Part shown: piece after piece, positions 1 through 9,158 of the stretch
Position numbering within the stretch: the stretch's first letter is position 1
How the letters are laid out: each line of letters opens with the position of its first letter
NCBI RefSeq assembly: GCF_000943545.1
Contig: NZ_JTHP01000037.1
Span: forward strand, 1 to 61,235
Origin: Paenibacillus terrae
GTDB lineage: Bacteria > Bacillota > Bacilli > Paenibacillales > Paenibacillaceae
Direction: 5' to 3'
DNA length: 61,235 nt
Program-made: the position numbers and the translations under genes
Notes under the pieces: model-generated
What the model was told of the DNA's origin: nothing
What the model saw: the letters and a program-made list of their open reading frames with translations, nothing else
The model's database searches: none

Positions 1-459
1 CCGAACTAAGCTGACGTCCAGTTCGGTCATGGCTCGATTGACGTAGTGATGAAAAATCCGCCACATGCGTGTGTCATGTTCTCGTAATTCACGCGCTGCT
101 GCGTTGACGGGCATTTCAGCCATTAAACGCATGGCCCAGGCCTCAAAATCCAAGGTGAAATGCGACAACGGCCGGGACCACTTCACGGGAATCAACGTGA
201 TTTTATTACATTGTTTGCAGTCTGTTCGGGGAACCCGGGCATGTAAATAGGTTTTCCATTTCCAAATATCGAGATGGCGCCACTGTTTTTTCTCTGCATC
301 GTAGGCCTTGCAAGGTGCTCCACAATACGGACAGGCAAACAGGGCTCCTCGTTCAAAATCAATAAATAAGTGCCAAGCTTCTTCTTGCGGGTCATACTCA
401 ATATCAGCTAATTTCCAGGGTTCTTCAAGGTCTAACATGAACTTGAACACATCATTCAT
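1..459 (-). CDS. ISL3-family transposase, N-terminal part, runs off the left edge
   Basis: Reading from an ATG at 459 on the minus strand gives about 153 codons open to the window edge. The protein has an N-terminal zinc-binding motif (CPYCG at about residue 43, then a second Cys pair DCKQC near residue 84), a block reading QWRHLDIWKWKTYLHARVPR, and AREL.EHDTRMWR near residue 130. This order is that of the zf-ISL3 region plus the helix-turn-helix of ISL3 transposases, which move DNA by a DDE mechanism. The catalytic part lies outside the window, so intactness cannot be judged. The insertion sits next to a broken sigK fragment. I did not find a convincing terminal inverted repeat upstream of 459. 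Confidence 0.85.
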   Translation of the reverse strand, partial: MNDVFKFMLDLEEPWKLADIEYDPQEEAWHLFIDFERGALFACPYCGAPCKAYDAEKKQWRHLDIWKWKTYLHARVPRTDCKQCNKITLIPVKWSRPLSHFTLDFEAWAMRLMAEMPVNAAARELREHDTRMWRIFHHYVNRAMTELDVSLVR

Positions 460-676
460 TAGATTATCCTTTTTGCTTAATGGGGTCCACATGTTCCATC
501 CCGTCCTCTTCCTATTATTACTAGACAGTATGGACACTTTCTCTATTAAACAGACATCTAACATTCACTTTAGCGAAGAAGCAAGAAAAGAGACGGCTAT
601 AATACAGAGAACCTGTACATTCCGATATATTCGAACAAAGAAGAGCAAAAAACATTCATTTTGGCCGGAAAGGTTG

Positions 677-763
677 CTGGGGATTTCCCGTTCGTATGTG
701 TCCCGAATTGAAAAGCGTGCATTAATGAAGCTGTACCATGAACTTTACAAGCAGAAGGGGTAA
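677..763 (+). pseudogene. sigK 3'-end fragment, copy 1
   Basis: The frame encodes [18 protein letters not shown] and then LYHELYKQKG before a TAA stop. This is the region 4.2 recognition helix and C-terminus of the mother-cell sporulation sigma factor SigK. Nothing upstream in frame resembles sigma region 2 or 3, so it is a non-functional tail. A near-identical tail ends at 3060. The two copies flank the TetR-hydrolase pair, so this is probably left from duplication or rearrangement around sigK, a gene often interrupted by skin-type elements. Confidence 0.75.
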
Positions 764-791
764 TGGATAAAGAGATATATGAAGCCACTTG

Positions 792-813
792 AGGCCCTTA
801 ACAGGGCCTTTTT
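792..813 (+). terminator. Intrinsic terminator after sigK fragment 1
   Basis: AGGCCCT and AGGGCCT pair around a TAAC loop and are followed by a T run. A similar GGG/CCC hairpin with a T run follows sigK fragment 2 near 3092-3115, so the terminator seems to have been duplicated with the gene tail. Confidence 0.7.
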
Positions 814-935
814 AGGTCTTTTTCATAATTCAATTACTTGCTTCTTTTCAGTTATTCTCTCTATCCTTACTTGTATTTCAGAGTTTTTCCGCTTCAATAA
901 TAACTATTTTGCTATGTATTTTCATTTAAAACGCA

Positions 936-971
936 AATAAAAGCCTGTAGTGGTTTTCTACACTACAGGCT
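936..971 (-). terminator. Intrinsic terminator of the TetR-hydrolase operon
   Basis: On the minus strand an 11-bp stem (AGCCTGTAGTG with its complement, loop of 8) is followed by TTTTATTTG. It lies about 80 bp beyond the hydrolase stop codon. Confidence 0.7.
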
Positions 972-1048
972 AAGAATGCTTGATATTATTGGGTATTTTT
1001 ACTTCGTCAGGACAAGCTCCTGCTTTAGTTGGCTCTCTTGGATTGAAT

Positions 1049-2023
1049 TTATTTTCCTACATACTCATCCAAAAAGCGATCTACTCTTTTGAAATATTCA
1101 GTAGGGTAATGGTTGATGGCATCGATGTGCTCCGTATTTTGCGGGTACCATACTTCTGCTTTTGGGTTATCTTTTAAGGACTCGTAAATAATTTCTGTAT
1201 TTTTATAACTAATTTGCTGATCTCCAGTACCATGAATGAGCATAACTGGCTTGTCTTGCATCTTTTTTACCGCATCCATAGGAGATATGGAATCAAGATC
1301 AACCTTAAAGGCCCAATTTGCCATCCATGTCGATGTATAACTGAATGGAAACGCAGGTAAACCTGAAAAGAAGGGCAAACCCTCTCTCAGAAATAGACCA
1401 GCATTACGAAAAGGACTATCCGCAATTACGGCTTTGATGTCATCACTTTCACTTGCGGCTAGCAAAGAAGTAGCAGCACCCATTGAAAAGCCGATAACTC
1501 CAATGTTATCACCCGCATGTTCTCTGGATTTTAAATAGCTTACAGCTCCTAGCAAATCGTATTTTTCATTGAGGCCCAGTGTAATCAAATCACCATCGGA
1601 TTTACCTTGCGAGCTGAGGTCAAATGCCAATACATTGTAGCCTTTCGGAACGAAATGCTCTACTAACTTTGGGGTCCGCCCTTTGACTAAACGATTGCTC
1701 GTATATCCATGGACGACAATAATCGTCTTATTACTTGCTTTACCAGAAAGACCGCTTGCAGGGAAGAAGGAACCTCTAATCGTATTATCATTTTTCAAAC
1801 TCTTGAACTCGACCTCTTCGTAGGGAGTTTTATCGATATTCAATTCGTAGCTGACATTAGTGTCTCTAGGATGGTGCAACAAGGTGTCTACTACTTTATA
1901 AGATATAAAAAATACAAGAGCCATCACAAGCAAAAGCACGATCCCTAGGCTCCATAAAATTTTCTTCCGTTTTTTCACACGAACGTTAAATGTCAGATCG
2001 GGTTGTAATGATGTTTGACTCAT
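1049..2023 (-). CDS. Membrane-anchored alpha/beta hydrolase (YqkD-like)
   Basis: A 324-residue protein with one N-terminal membrane segment (about residues 22-42) and an extracytoplasmic alpha/beta-hydrolase domain. Visible catalytic elements are the oxyanion-side HG motif at 105, the nucleophile elbow GFSMG with Ser180, the acid Asp268 in HGTGD and His299 in TEHID. The set and order fit serine hydrolases/lysophospholipase-like esterases; the substrate is unknown. GGAGGAG lies 7 bp before the ATG. The gene start overlaps the end of the upstream TetR gene by 38 bp, so the pair is translated from one message and the hydrolase is probably controlled by that repressor. Confidence 0.85.
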   Translation of the reverse strand: MSQTSLQPDLTFNVRVKKRKKILWSLGIVLLLVMALVFFISYKVVDTLLHHPRDTNVSYELNIDKTPYEEVEFKSLKNDNTIRGSFFPASGLSGKASNKTIIVVHGYTSNRLVKGRTPKLVEHFVPKGYNVLAFDLSSQGKSDGDLITLGLNEKYDLLGAVSYLKSREHAGDNIGVIGFSMGAATSLLAASESDDIKAVIADSPFRNAGLFLREGLPFFSGLPAFPFSYTSTWMANWAFKVDLDSISPMDAVKKMQDKPVMLIHGTGDQQISYKNTEIIYESLKDNPKAEVWYPQNTEHIDAINHYPTEYFKRVDRFLDEYVGK

Positions 2024-2648
2024 TCAGACTCCTCCAGTTTTTTTTAGGTTGTATGGGTGCGAACAAATAAAAGGCATGCCCCTTCAGATTTTCCCACTCG
2101 GGATGATGAATAATACTTTCTCCAAGAGTTAAGCCCACTCCATTAAAGAAAGAGATATAGGCACGAGAGATCATTGCTGGAGAAAAGCTTTTGTTGAATT
2201 CTCCCATTAACTGTCCCTTGGCATAGACGCATTCGATCGCATTTGTCATTACCTTTGTACTTTCAAGGACCTTCTGTGTAAGTTCAGGGAATCTTATTCG
2301 TTGTCCTAAGACAGATTGAACAAGCCGCAATTCATTTGTATATAAGTAGATATGGTTGAATTGTTCTGCCACCATGTTCTTAATCAATACGCCCGGCGTC
2401 CCCTCTTGTTGTAGACAAGCAAGCGATTTCGCCTGAATATCAGCAAGCGGCTCAAGGACAGCGGCGTAATATAAAGCTTCTTTGCTAGGGAAATATTGAA
2501 AAATGGTTCCAGGAGTCACTCCCACACTCTGCGCAATGATAGCCGTTGTGGTATTAGAATATCCACTTTCTGCGAACAGGACAACAGCTTCTTCTAGGAT
2601 ACGTTTACGCCGCTCCAGTCTTTTTTCTTCATTGATGGGTCTTGCCAA
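1986..2648 (-). CDS. TetR/AcrR-family transcriptional repressor
   Basis: A 220-residue protein. Residues 10-60 form the TetR helix-turn-helix, including TTTAIIAQSVGVTPGTIFQYF and the following SKEALY; the rest is a helical ligand-binding and dimer domain with no recognisable specificity. Translation starts at TTG, placed 7 bp after GAGGGG. It is the first gene of a two-gene operon with the hydrolase at 1049-2023. A palindrome 33 bp upstream of the start is the likely autoregulatory operator. The inducer is unknown. Confidence 0.9.
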   Translation of the reverse strand: MARPINEEKRLERRKRILEEAVVLFAESGYSNTTTAIIAQSVGVTPGTIFQYFPSKEALYYAAVLEPLADIQAKSLACLQQEGTPGVLIKNMVAEQFNHIYLYTNELRLVQSVLGQRIRFPELTQKVLESTKVMTNAIECVYAKGQLMGEFNKSFSPAMISRAYISFFNGVGLTLGESIIHHPEWENLKGHAFYLFAPIQPKKNWRSLNESNIITTRSDI

Positions 2649-2680
2649 ATGTATTCCCCTCTCTTTAAACTAAACCTTCA

Positions 2681-2708
2681 TTAATTAAATGATCAGTTAT
2701 TTAATTAA
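2681..2708. promoter_or_regulatory. Candidate TetR operator
   Basis: Perfect 10-bp inverted repeat TTAATTAAAT / ATTTAATTAA separated by GATCAGTT, directly upstream of the TetR gene. Size and position fit a TetR-family dimer site overlapping its own promoter. Binding is inferred. Confidence 0.6.
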
Positions 2709-2783
2709 TAATATATCTTAAATTACGACTTATAGCAAGAGTGAATTTACTTACGAGCAGGATGAACCTCTACATATAAAAAT

Positions 2784-2818
2784 AAGCCGGAGTGCCGCCC
2801 AACATGCGCCTCCGGCTT
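2784..2818 (-). terminator. Hairpin with T run on the minus strand
   Basis: AAGCCGGAG pairs with CTCCGGCTT, and on the minus strand the stem is followed by ATTTTTATA. No convincing minus-strand gene ends here, so it may be a leftover terminator from the rearranged sigK region. Confidence 0.5.
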
Positions 2819-2880
2819 GTTTATATCAGGTTATTTTGGATGAATACACGTTCCGCCTTCCTTAAATTTAATAAACCGGT

Positions 2881-3060
2881 GAAGATTTGGAGGACCTCAT
2901 ATCCATCGGTACCATCGGCCTGATCAAGGCCGCCGGAGGTGAAGAACGTACACAGCGGGAAATCGCCAGAGAGCTGGGGATTTCGTGTTCGTATGTGTCT
3001 CGCATTGAAAAGCGTGCATTAATGAAGCTGTACCATGAATTTTACAAGCAGAAGGGGTAA
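2881..3060 (+). pseudogene. sigK remnant with internal deletion, copy 2
   Basis: The frame reads [17 protein letters not shown], typical of sigma region 2.1-2.2 of SigK, then jumps directly to [17 protein letters not shown] and the region 4.2 helix, ending KQKG-stop. About 100 central residues of a normal SigK (core-binding and -10 recognition) are missing, a clean internal deletion. Just upstream, the AAATTTAAT...ACCGGT context suggests a one-base loss and an in-frame stop, and no start codon is available. It cannot make a sigma factor. The tail is almost identical to fragment 677-763. Confidence 0.8.
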
Positions 3061-3123
3061 AACGTGTTAAGCGCAAATATATGAACTGCTTTAGGGTCCC
3101 AATAGGGGCCTTTTTCGTAATTC

Positions 3124-3239
3124 AGGATTTTGCAAAATTCGATTCCAGTCGCTACAAGGTACAATATATAGACGAATAAAATCATTTCGATCTATATATT
3201 GCTGATTACACGTCGCTTTGTGGATTTGTGCAAAATCCT
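3124..3239. repeat. 116-bp palindromic intergenic element, copy A
   Basis: Outer arms AGGATTTTGCA / TGCAAAATCCT are perfect 11-bp complements at the two ends. An inner pair, CAATATATAGA.CGA / TCGATCTATATATTG, flanks a short centre. The whole unit can fold as one long interrupted hairpin. A second copy of exactly the same length lies at 37655-37770. No coding potential is evident. It could be a miniature inverted-repeat element or a structured RNA. Confidence 0.7.
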
Positions 3240-3617
3240 CAATTATATCGCTTAAACTCTATCATAAAACCATTTGAACAGTTGTTCCATCTTAATGTTA
3301 GGAATACGCGGGGGTTGCTTATACTGTATGTGTCGTCATCAACAGCATTCTAGCAATAACTGTATATACAGCCTTGCGCTCATTTGCGAATTGAGGCAAT
3401 CCAGTGCTATATCTAACCCGGGTTTACTTCAGTCCATTTGAAGCTATGTAGACGACAATCTCTACCTGTTGATGAGTATTGATGTGTTTTTTCTGGCAGT
3501 CGCAATATGTATTTTATATTAGGGAATACATTTATTGAGAGATTCATATGAATATAAAATGATAACTTCAACAATGAATCCATTTCATAAATGATTAAGC
3601 CGACGAAATGTATACTA

Positions 3618-3651
3618 CATATAGACAAACTAAACCATTTTGATCTATATG
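3618..3651. repeat. Degenerate core related to the 116-bp element
   Basis: CATATAGA / TCTATATG form an 8-bp dyad around ACTAAACC, the same centre seen in the copy at 37655-37770. The outer arms are not recognisable, so this is probably a decayed third copy. I see no convincing gene in the rest of 3240-3730 apart from the ribosome binding site (GGAGG at 3718) of the next gene. Confidence 0.45.
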
Positions 3652-3730
3652 CACTCTTTATTAAAGCTACTGAGGGTATTATGAAATTGATTCCAATATT
3701 AAATAATTTAACTAATGGAGGAAATCCAAC

Positions 3731-4240
3731 ATGACAAAATTTAGTCAGAATCCAAACGATTATTCTTTTTCAATTGATCCTGTCGTTATAGCAGAAGAAA
3801 ATGTTTCAACTAATGGTGATACCAAAAATACTTTTCCAAAAAATATTTTAATCGATAATAATCTTTCTTGGGAGAGCAGCTTAAGCGGTAGAGGTGGAGA
3901 ATTGATTTTCAAATTAGATGAAGGCAAAACGATTAATGATATCCTCTTGGCTCAGCCAACCTTTAAAGCTTTTATCCTAACGTTTTCTCTTCATGGTTCT
4001 AACGACGGAGAAAACTGGTTTAGACTAGGTGAAGTAGAAGCTGTGCCAACTACTGCAAAAACGACTTATCAATTTAGTAATGAGATTCCTTTTCAATATT
4101 ATAAAATAACTGTACTTTCATCTGGTCTGAACAATACAACAACCTATTATGGTGTACGATATATTCAGTTAAGAACCGCTTTAATCAATGGCGTTCCAGC
4201 CTATAGAAATTCCAATTTAAATCCCGCTATTGCGGAATAA
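3731..4240 (+). CDS. Discoidin-like (F5/8 type C) carbohydrate-binding protein
   Basis: A 169-residue protein with no signal peptide or membrane segment. The middle reads like a discoidin/F5/8C beta-sandwich: ILIDNNLSWESS, GGELIFKLDEGKTINDI, FSLHGSNDGENWFRLGEVE and FQYYKITVLSSG, ending VRYIQLRTAL. Such domains bind sugars or lipids on surfaces. A single free domain without an export signal is unusual and points to a lectin-like or released protein. GGAGG lies 8 bp before the ATG. The gene is AT-rich compared with its neighbours and stands alone between decayed elements, which suggests acquisition by transfer. The fold call is from pattern only. Confidence 0.6.
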   Translation: MTKFSQNPNDYSFSIDPVVIAEENVSTNGDTKNTFPKNILIDNNLSWESSLSGRGGELIFKLDEGKTINDILLAQPTFKAFILTFSLHGSNDGENWFRLGEVEAVPTTAKTTYQFSNEIPFQYYKITVLSSGLNNTTTYYGVRYIQLRTALINGVPAYRNSNLNPAIAE

Positions 4241-4287
4241 AAATCAATGTGAGCATACTGCATCAATTCCTATATGCACATATACAA

Positions 4288-4321
4288 AAGAGGGGCTGGC
4301 TAATGCCACCCCCTTCTTTTT
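4288..4321. terminator. Bidirectional terminator
   Basis: GGGG.GGC / GCC.CCCC stem with a TAAT loop, T-rich on the plus side (TTCTTTT) and A-rich on the other side (ACAAAAG). It separates the convergent discoidin-like gene and the large SLH gene, and touches the stop codon of the latter. Confidence 0.7.
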
Positions 4322-7300
4322 ATTGAATTTTCTGAATCATGTTATAAATCATTTCAGCCGCTTCGGCGCGTGTGATTTCCTGTTTTGCACGGAAGCTTCC
4401 ATCTGGATATCCTTGTACTAAATTAATTTCGGTTAGACCAAGTACATCTTCTCTGGCCCATTCCACAATTTGAGAGGCATCTGAGTAGATATTGCTTTCT
4501 TGTTGTGGCGTAGCCTTGATAACGTTGTTCACCATTTTAGCCGCCTGCTCCCGGTTAATAACGCGATCTGGAGCAAATACCTTATTACTAAATCCACGAG
4601 CGACCTGATCTTTAATCGCTGTTTTTAGTAGATCAACATACCACGCTGATGGATTGATATCCTCGAAGCTTAAAGCCATATCCGTTTCGAGCGGTAATTT
4701 CAGGGAACGGACGAGCATCGAAGTGAACTCCATACGTGTTACAGGTCTGCTCGGCTCAAAAAGGGTTTGGGTCATACCCTTCACTACCCCCAAATCTGCA
4801 AGGGCATTAATCTTATCTTTATTAAATGCCCGCTCAATGTCACTAAAGCGATTGGGCTTCGTTTCGACTGAAGGTGCTTGAATGATTGCTGTTTCAGTCA
4901 ACTCCTCTACATCGGGCTGAATCGGCTTAACAATCCCCCCACCTCCTGCTCCACCGCCTGAGGCTGAGGCTCCAGTACTCCCTGTTGTTTTACCGTTCGC
5001 TTGTTTAGCAATGGTACGCTTTCCTTGGCTGTTTTCTGCCCAAAGCTGAACAGCATACGATTGTTTCTCTTTAAGTTGACTCCAAATAAAGCTTCGATCC
5101 TTACCACGATATAATTCTGTTTGCCCTTCACTGGTGAGCACGAAAATATCATTTTTGTGTTCTGATTCCCAGTGGATCATAAACTCGCTATTAGTCGTCT
5201 CCGTTTTCGAAAACGCAAATTCTGGAGACGGTAACGTTTCTACCTCGCCTTCTGTCTGTTTACCTTCACCGCTTGTGTTAACCGGTTTGACGGTAATACG
5301 ATACACCGTGGAGCTGTCCAAGCCATCTATTTTAAAATTAGAGTTGGCCGTATGACCGATAAGCAGACCATTTTGGTACACATGGTAGGTATCCGCACCA
5401 GGAGCTTCTTTCCACGTAACTACCAGATCGGTATCTGTTACATCTTTAAATGTCAGCTCATGATCTGGTATTTGGCCTGGGAGCGCACGATACGTAAATG
5501 GAGTCCACTCACCTGCGCCCGTTGTATTTACAGCTTGAATGCCGAACGAGTACATCGTACCGGGTTGGATACCTGAAAGCTTGATACTAGTATCCTTGGT
5601 ATCCACGATTTCACCAGTATCTTTCCGAATTACAGCATATTGATAAGCATTTTTGGTTTCATCCCAGTTCAGCAAAATCTGGCCATTCCCTAGCTCTGTG
5701 ACTTTGACGTTTTGCACTTGAGGTGGAAGCGTAAGCAGTTTTTCCCGCACAGGCTGACTGAACCCGCTACTATTACCGCTGCTCACCTGAAAATCGTATT
5801 TTTTTCCACCTTCTAATCCGGAAACGACTACACGTGGTTCAGTGCTGTAATAATCCTGGCTATTGATTGATACTTTATATTTGGTCGCCCCATCGACTGG
5901 GTCCCAAACAATCGCGGCATCATGTTCCCGAACCTCTACCGCTATAAGACGTACAACCGATGGGGGTAGTGTTAACGCGTTGATAGTCGTATCTCCGCCT
6001 ATACCACTTCGATTGTAGGCCCGGATTCGAATATTTGCAGTCCTACCTGCGGGCAATCCATCAAAAGTATAGGCGTGGCTTCCTCGGGAAAGCCGCACAT
6101 CTGGCTCATCATTAACATTCAAGATGTATCCGTCAGCCCCCTGAACATCTTGCCAACCTACACTGACAGAATATACATCATTCTCCACACTCGCCAGCGT
6201 GGTTACCCGATCAGGCAATGTGATGACCCTCAAATGTGTATAATCTCCAAAGCCGGTTGCATTTTCAGCGGAAATGGAATAATCATACTCCGTTCCTGCC
6301 CGAAGTCCGTGATCAGCGAATTCAGTATACACATCCTTATAAACAGATGCTTTGTCCCGCTCCAGAACATAGTATGTCGCTGTAATTACACGATTCCATT
6401 TCAAGTCGATTCCATCGTCCTTCACGGTTACATTTTGGAATCCGCTTGGGCTATCTGGCAGGCTTAAAAAAGACACATGCTTGGCCGCACCCTCTCCACT
6501 GGCATTCATAGCTGATACAGAAACATCGTAAAATTCTCCCGGTTTCATCCCCGTAATTGGATTATACACATCCTGTGTAACAGTATCCTTAAATATAACT
6601 TCGCCTGTACTAACATCCGTTGCTGTAATCTTATAGTTTTCAGCTGAAAGCACTGGCGTAAAATCAGCCATGATTTGTGCTGAAGTACGAGAAATGGTTC
6701 GTAATCGGATCTGATCCGGGGCATCAGGTAACGTTAACACACGAACTCGATTGGAATAAGCATTGCCTCCCACGTGATTACTGGAACGCACTTCATATTC
6801 GTATTGCTGTCCTCCCTGTAGCCCTTTGTCTGTAAAAGAATTTGTCGGATGCGTAACATCCCAAATTTCATTCGTCGTTAAATTTCGGATGGTATAGACG
6901 TAACCATCATCAAGGCCCGATGGAAGAGTCCATTGCAGATCGACCTCTGTATTTCGTACGGATGACGCAGAAAGCTCAGCCGGCTGAGGCTGCTTCTGAA
7001 TGCGAAGTGCTCTGCTGACCGTTTCAGAAATGTTACCCGCCTGATCTTTAACCTTGGCATGAACATACCATTCACCTTCATTTGAAAGGTTAATCTGAAT
7101 TCCTGTATCAGCAGCTGTATCCCAATGTTCGGGTACATCAGGGCTGTTCGTGATTTTATACTGCATCGTGGCTGGTTCGATCCCCGAATGTTGGTCCGCA
7201 TATCGTATCCCCACTTGAATGCTCGTATCCTTCCATTCACGCGAATCCGGTGTCAGCTGGATCGTAGGGGGTTCCAAATCAACATAAGATGTTGCGGACA

Positions 7301-8915
7301 CCGGATCACTCCGATTTCCAGCTGCATCCACAGCTTGAGCAGTCACTTTTACGATGCCGGAGCTATTTAATACTCCCGATGAACCAGGAACATAATTGCC
7401 AGAGCCCATTTGATATTCGTAATGTACTGCTGAAATATCCGTTCCACCTGAAATAGCAAATTGTACTGGCTTATTGGTGTATCGGGTGGGCATCGTCACC
7501 TCGGAAAATGTAACTTCCGGGGGCGTTGGCTTGGTTCGATCAATCATGACCGATTGAGTCACGATTGGACTAGGCACGTCCAGATTATTGATTGTCCGTG
7601 CTGATAGTTCGTACAGCCCTTCCGCATTTAATGTAAAAACGCCATTATATGTCTGCCACTCCCCTGCTGAACTCAAACGATACTGCGTCATCTTGATTCC
7701 ATTTACAGGATCACTTCCTGAATCAATGGCAATATTCACATTGTTGATCGTTGGACCCACCTCGCTAGCTCGGATAGCAGGAGCAGTCGGTCCCTTTTTA
7801 TCAATAGTGACTTCCTTGCTTACTTCTTGGCTCACATTACCCACATTGTCTATGGAGCGGGCATAAACCGTGCTTTTGCCATCTTGATTAACATGAAACG
7901 CTCCACCATAGTCTTGCCAACCTTGATTGACAACGCCCGTCACGCGAAATTGTGTATGGGCCAGCCCAGAATAATCGTCCGCTCCTGGCTGCAATGTAAT
8001 GGTATAGTCATTACTGTTGCCCGTTGCACTTATGATCGGTGGCGTCGGCGGCATTTTGTCTATCCTGACATTCCCGGAAGAAAGACCACTGTACTGGTTA
8101 TTCACGTCTACAGTCCGGGCATAGATTGTATTTACACCATGATCATATACAGTAAAGGGTCCTGTGTACTGTTGGAATGCTCCACCATTTAGGCTGTATT
8201 CATAGTATTTCAGCCCTTCAGGGGCCACGTCTCCATTGATCCAAACCGTTACAGGTCCTTTGGTCCATCCCGTACTTGCTTGGCCCTCAGCCCCTGCACT
8301 AATCTGGGGTGGTTTAGGCATCAGATCTGATTTGGGAATGACACGGACTCCAAACTTGGATATTTCATTACTAGTCTGCTGGTTAGTACCCATAGCTCTA
8401 AAATACCGAATATCTTTTAACGTAATAGAGTCTGTGATCTCTACCCATTTCCCTTGATAAGAGCTACTGGCATAAAATTTTGTGACATCGGTCCATGTAT
8501 ATAAATTCGTTCCATTAGGCTGCCAACTGTTACCCGCTGCTGCATTAGATACATATATATCAGTATGGTAAGACCCTTCGATATAAACAAATAACTTATA
8601 CTCAGATGTCTTAATAGATCTTCCAATGTCAACAAAACGTTCTGTCGGCTGCACCACACCTTCACACTTATATCTTGCCGAACCCATGCCGCTATAAACT
8701 TCAGTGGCTCCTACTCCATTTCCTGACCAGAACCCCCAACCGTCACCCCCGCCAGGTAGATTATTTTGGCAAAAAGGTCCACCGATGATCTCTTGGGTAG
8801 CAGCTGATACCCTATCTGGAAATATAGGAAAGGCAGTTAACATGATCATTACAGCTAAAAATCCATATACCCACTTGCTATATTTCCTTCCCTTTCGCTT
8901 GTTTTTTGGATACAT
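4320..8915 (-). CDS. Large SLH-anchored Ig/fibronectin-III surface protein
   Basis: A 1531-residue secreted protein. Order: signal peptide (residues 1-38, cleavage after VSA), a unique N-terminal domain (about 40-195), about five Ig-like repeats with YARSIDNVGN/AVDAAGN-type endings (about 205-640), eight fibronectin type III repeats, most ending in a LTLP-like hinge (about 645-1325), a Gly/Ser linker and three SLH domains (about 1375-1531). SLH domains hold proteins on pyruvylated secondary wall polymer. No catalytic domain is evident, so a structural, adhesive or polymer-binding role is inferred. It is transcribed alone; its stop lies inside the shared terminator at 4288-4321. Confidence 0.85.
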   Translation of the reverse strand: MYPKNKRKGRKYSKWVYGFLAVMIMLTAFPIFPDRVSAATQEIIGGPFCQNNLPGGGDGWGFWSGNGVGATEVYSGMGSARYKCEGVVQPTERFVDIGRSIKTSEYKLFVYIEGSYHTDIYVSNAAAGNSWQPNGTNLYTWTDVTKFYASSSYQGKWVEITDSITLKDIRYFRAMGTNQQTSNEISKFGVRVIPKSDLMPKPPQISAGAEGQASTGWTKGPVTVWINGDVAPEGLKYYEYSLNGGAFQQYTGPFTVYDHGVNTIYARTVDVNNQYSGLSSGNVRIDKMPPTPPIISATGNSNDYTITLQPGADDYSGLAHTQFRVTGVVNQGWQDYGGAFHVNQDGKSTVYARSIDNVGNVSQEVSKEVTIDKKGPTAPAIRASEVGPTINNVNIAIDSGSDPVNGIKMTQYRLSSAGEWQTYNGVFTLNAEGLYELSARTINNLDVPSPIVTQSVMIDRTKPTPPEVTFSEVTMPTRYTNKPVQFAISGGTDISAVHYEYQMGSGNYVPGSSGVLNSSGIVKVTAQAVDAAGNRSDPVSATSYVDLEPPTIQLTPDSREWKDTSIQVGIRYADQHSGIEPATMQYKITNSPDVPEHWDTAADTGIQINLSNEGEWYVHAKVKDQAGNISETVSRALRIQKQPQPAELSASSVRNTEVDLQWTLPSGLDDGYVYTIRNLTTNEIWDVTHPTNSFTDKGLQGGQQYEYEVRSSNHVGGNAYSNRVRVLTLPDAPDQIRLRTISRTSAQIMADFTPVLSAENYKITATDVSTGEVIFKDTVTQDVYNPITGMKPGEFYDVSVSAMNASGEGAAKHVSFLSLPDSPSGFQNVTVKDDGIDLKWNRVITATYYVLERDKASVYKDVYTEFADHGLRAGTEYDYSISAENATGFGDYTHLRVITLPDRVTTLASVENDVYSVSVGWQDVQGADGYILNVNDEPDVRLSRGSHAYTFDGLPAGRTANIRIRAYNRSGIGGDTTINALTLPPSVVRLIAVEVREHDAAIVWDPVDGATKYKVSINSQDYYSTEPRVVVSGLEGGKKYDFQVSSGNSSGFSQPVREKLLTLPPQVQNVKVTELGNGQILLNWDETKNAYQYAVIRKDTGEIVDTKDTSIKLSGIQPGTMYSFGIQAVNTTGAGEWTPFTYRALPGQIPDHELTFKDVTDTDLVVTWKEAPGADTYHVYQNGLLIGHTANSNFKIDGLDSSTVYRITVKPVNTSGEGKQTEGEVETLPSPEFAFSKTETTNSEFMIHWESEHKNDIFVLTSEGQTELYRGKDRSFIWSQLKEKQSYAVQLWAENSQGKRTIAKQANGKTTGSTGASASGGGAGGGGIVKPIQPDVEELTETAIIQAPSVETKPNRFSDIERAFNKDKINALADLGVVKGMTQTLFEPSRPVTRMEFTSMLVRSLKLPLETDMALSFEDINPSAWYVDLLKTAIKDQVARGFSNKVFAPDRVINREQAAKMVNNVIKATPQQESNIYSDASQIVEWAREDVLGLTEINLVQGYPDGSFRAKQEITRAEAAEMIYNMIQKIQ

Positions 8916-8975
8916 ACATTTCTCCCTTGCTTTATTTTATTTTCAAAGAGTTTTACAAACTCGTTTCGGCTAAAA

Positions 8976-9025
8976 TAGAAAAAGCACCCCAAACGAAGGC
9001 GGTTAAGCCTAAGTTTGAGGTGCTT
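8976..9025 (-). terminator. Terminator of the 9159-10037 gene
   Basis: AAGCACC.CAAAC pairs with GTTTGAGGTGCTT (one G-T pair), and on the minus strand TTTTTCTATTTT follows. It lies 60 bp upstream of the large SLH gene and should insulate that gene from its neighbour. Confidence 0.75.
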
Positions 9026-9158
9026 CCTCAATGTAACGAGTATGTTTTGAAGTTATTATACTTCGTTCTAAACGTAATGTAAACAGCACGACATCATTTA
9101 AAATTCATAAATTCTTGTATTCCACATTATTCCACATCTCGGGATCAGCCTTGAAGCC

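Noticed and set aside
3413..3628. A 71-codon minus-strand open frame
   Set aside because: No ribosome binding site, no protein-like pattern I could trust, and its start overlaps the decayed core of the 116-bp element.
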